64,000 nucleotides of DNA, taken from positions 806,001 through 870,000 of the forward strand of contig NZ_LCTZ01000002.1 in assembly GCF_001413955.1 (NCBI RefSeq), read 5' to 3'. This stretch comes from Flagellimonas eckloniae. Lineage in GTDB: Bacteria > Bacteroidota > Bacteroidia > Flavobacteriales > Flavobacteriaceae. The notes below the pieces were generated by a model. It was not told where the DNA came from. It saw nothing but the letters and a program-made list of their open reading frames with translations, and ran no database searches. Numbering within the stretch: position 1 is the first letter of the stretch; each line of letters begins with the position of its first letter. Of this stretch, positions 63,508 through 64,000 are shown piece by piece. A program made the position numbers and the translations under genes.

Positions 63508-64000
63508 TATTCAAAAAGTGACCTATCCAATCCAGGGATAAGATTGATGGCATTTTTATAATATACTTTTCTTAGCACCTCGTCCGGTAAATCCAATCCG
63601 TACATAGCCCAAAAAGCATGATACTTTTTGTAGTATGGAAAATACTCATCAGCAGTTTCCAATACTCTGAAATAAGTAGGAAACTCTTCAGGTTTCCAGC
63701 TATCTTTTCCAAACAGGATTCTATCTTGATACTTTACAAAAAACTCATTGGCGCGTCGTGGTTGTCGGCCCAATTCAGCAATTATTGCACCAATACCCAC
63801 TGACATATTCGGAATCTCATCCAATAACTCCCCTAGCCTATCTAAATTATTGGCATACCAACCCATATGTGCGTTAATGAACTTTGTTTTTGGATGTTTT
63901 TTGAACATTCGGTGTTGTTCATCAATAATTTGTTGCCATGGCGCAGGATTGGTCGCGGAACGTTTTCTTCTTGGTCTTGTCTTTAATTCTAGCCAACGCT
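63504..64000 (-). CDS. Amidohydrolase-family protein, C-terminal part
   Basis: The frame ends at 63504 and runs open to the right edge of the window (about 165 residues visible), so the start is outside. Visible features are a TIM-barrel amidohydrolase (Amidohydro_2) pattern with KFINAHMGWYANNLDRLGEL, a FGKDSWKPEEF segment with a likely metal-binding or catalytic Asp, and a C-terminal YGLDLPDEVLRKVYYKNA helix pair. Such enzymes hydrolyse or decarboxylate small cyclic or aromatic compounds; the substrate is unknown. Confidence 0.8.
   Translation of the reverse strand, partial: RWLELKTRPRRKRSATNPAPWQQIIDEQHRMFKKHPKTKFINAHMGWYANNLDRLGELLDEIPNMSVGIGAIIAELGRQPRRANEFFVKYQDRILFGKDSWKPEEFPTYFRVLETADEYFPYYKKYHAFWAMYGLDLPDEVLRKVYYKNAINLIPGLDRSLFEY

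Noticed and set aside
1..64000. tRNA, rRNA, CRISPR array, transposase, phage or riboswitch
   Set aside because: Reading both strands gave no cloverleaf gene, repeat array, transposase motif or recognisable riboswitch core; the absence was judged by eye without a covariance search.

Overview
This is a chromosomal segment of an AT-rich marine-type member of the Bacteroidota, most likely a Flavobacteriaceae. The main reasons are the density of LytTR regulators with LytS-type histidine kinases (five LytTR proteins, three intact kinases and one degenerate kinase), an outer-membrane barrel of the carboxypeptidase-regulatory/plug/OMP_b-brl_3 type, many secreted DUF1080, PD40 and DUF2490 proteins, start codons without Shine-Dalgarno sequences, and occasional TAnnTTTG-like promoter boxes. 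I see no tRNA, rRNA, CRISPR array, insertion sequence, prophage or plasmid feature, and no stretch over 300 bases without a gene. The genus cannot be fixed from the sequence.

Layout. 1-1236: the end of a ketosynthase / acyl carrier protein / membrane protein operon cut by the left edge. 1233-4810: YceI protein, small helical protein, DMT exporter and an exported protein built of ten 34-residue SDxH repeats. 4875-7686: a tight operon of sensor kinase, pseudokinase and LytTR response regulator. 7683-10074: Crp-type regulator, MFS transporter and cold-shock protein. 10089-14616: outer-membrane barrel protein divergent from a second LytS/LytTR system. 14653-17148: a possible membrane-anchored DNA-binding protein divergent from a secreted LamG-like protein. 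17285-23605: DUF4251 lipoprotein, membrane LytTR regulator, ankyrin protein, a DUF1080 lipoprotein with a PQQ-type sugar dehydrogenase, an unknown exported protein and a metallo-beta-lactamase-fold hydrolase. 23790-27443: a three-gene MORN/DUF2490 cluster. 27671-32697: Gly-rich exported protein, DUF1080 protein, a DUF4242 pair (one exported, one fused to a cyclase-like and AraC domain) and an M28 peptidase.

32742-43613: membrane LytTR and AraC regulators, an exported epimerase-like protein, and a LytTR two-component system divergent from an operon encoding a PD40/serine-hydrolase fusion, a PD40 lipoprotein and an esterase/PD40 fusion. 43740-54099: cytochrome c/sugar-dehydrogenase fusion behind a perfect 28-bp palindrome, alpha/beta hydrolases, universal stress protein, dienelactone hydrolase, aldehyde dehydrogenase and a Tat-exported Gfo/Idh/MocA oxidoreductase. 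54249-64000: small lipoprotein, thioredoxin-fold protein, exported methyltransferase, sortilin-type beta-propeller, DUF3052/DUF2652 pair, trehalase divergent from a GntR regulator, a small possible gene and the end of an amidohydrolase.

How it fits together. The region looks like ordinary chromosome rich in envelope and signalling genes. Recurrent themes are sugar oxidation and 3-keto-sugar chemistry outside the cytoplasm (three DUF1080-type or LamG-like proteins, two soluble sugar dehydrogenases, an exported Gfo/Idh/MocA enzyme, trehalase) and envelope sensing. The most unusual items are the kinase/pseudokinase pair, the SDxH-repeat protein beside it, the DUF4242 secreted/regulator pair, and the 28-bp palindrome at 43704-43731. 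All functions are inferred from sequence reading alone; no database search was possible.
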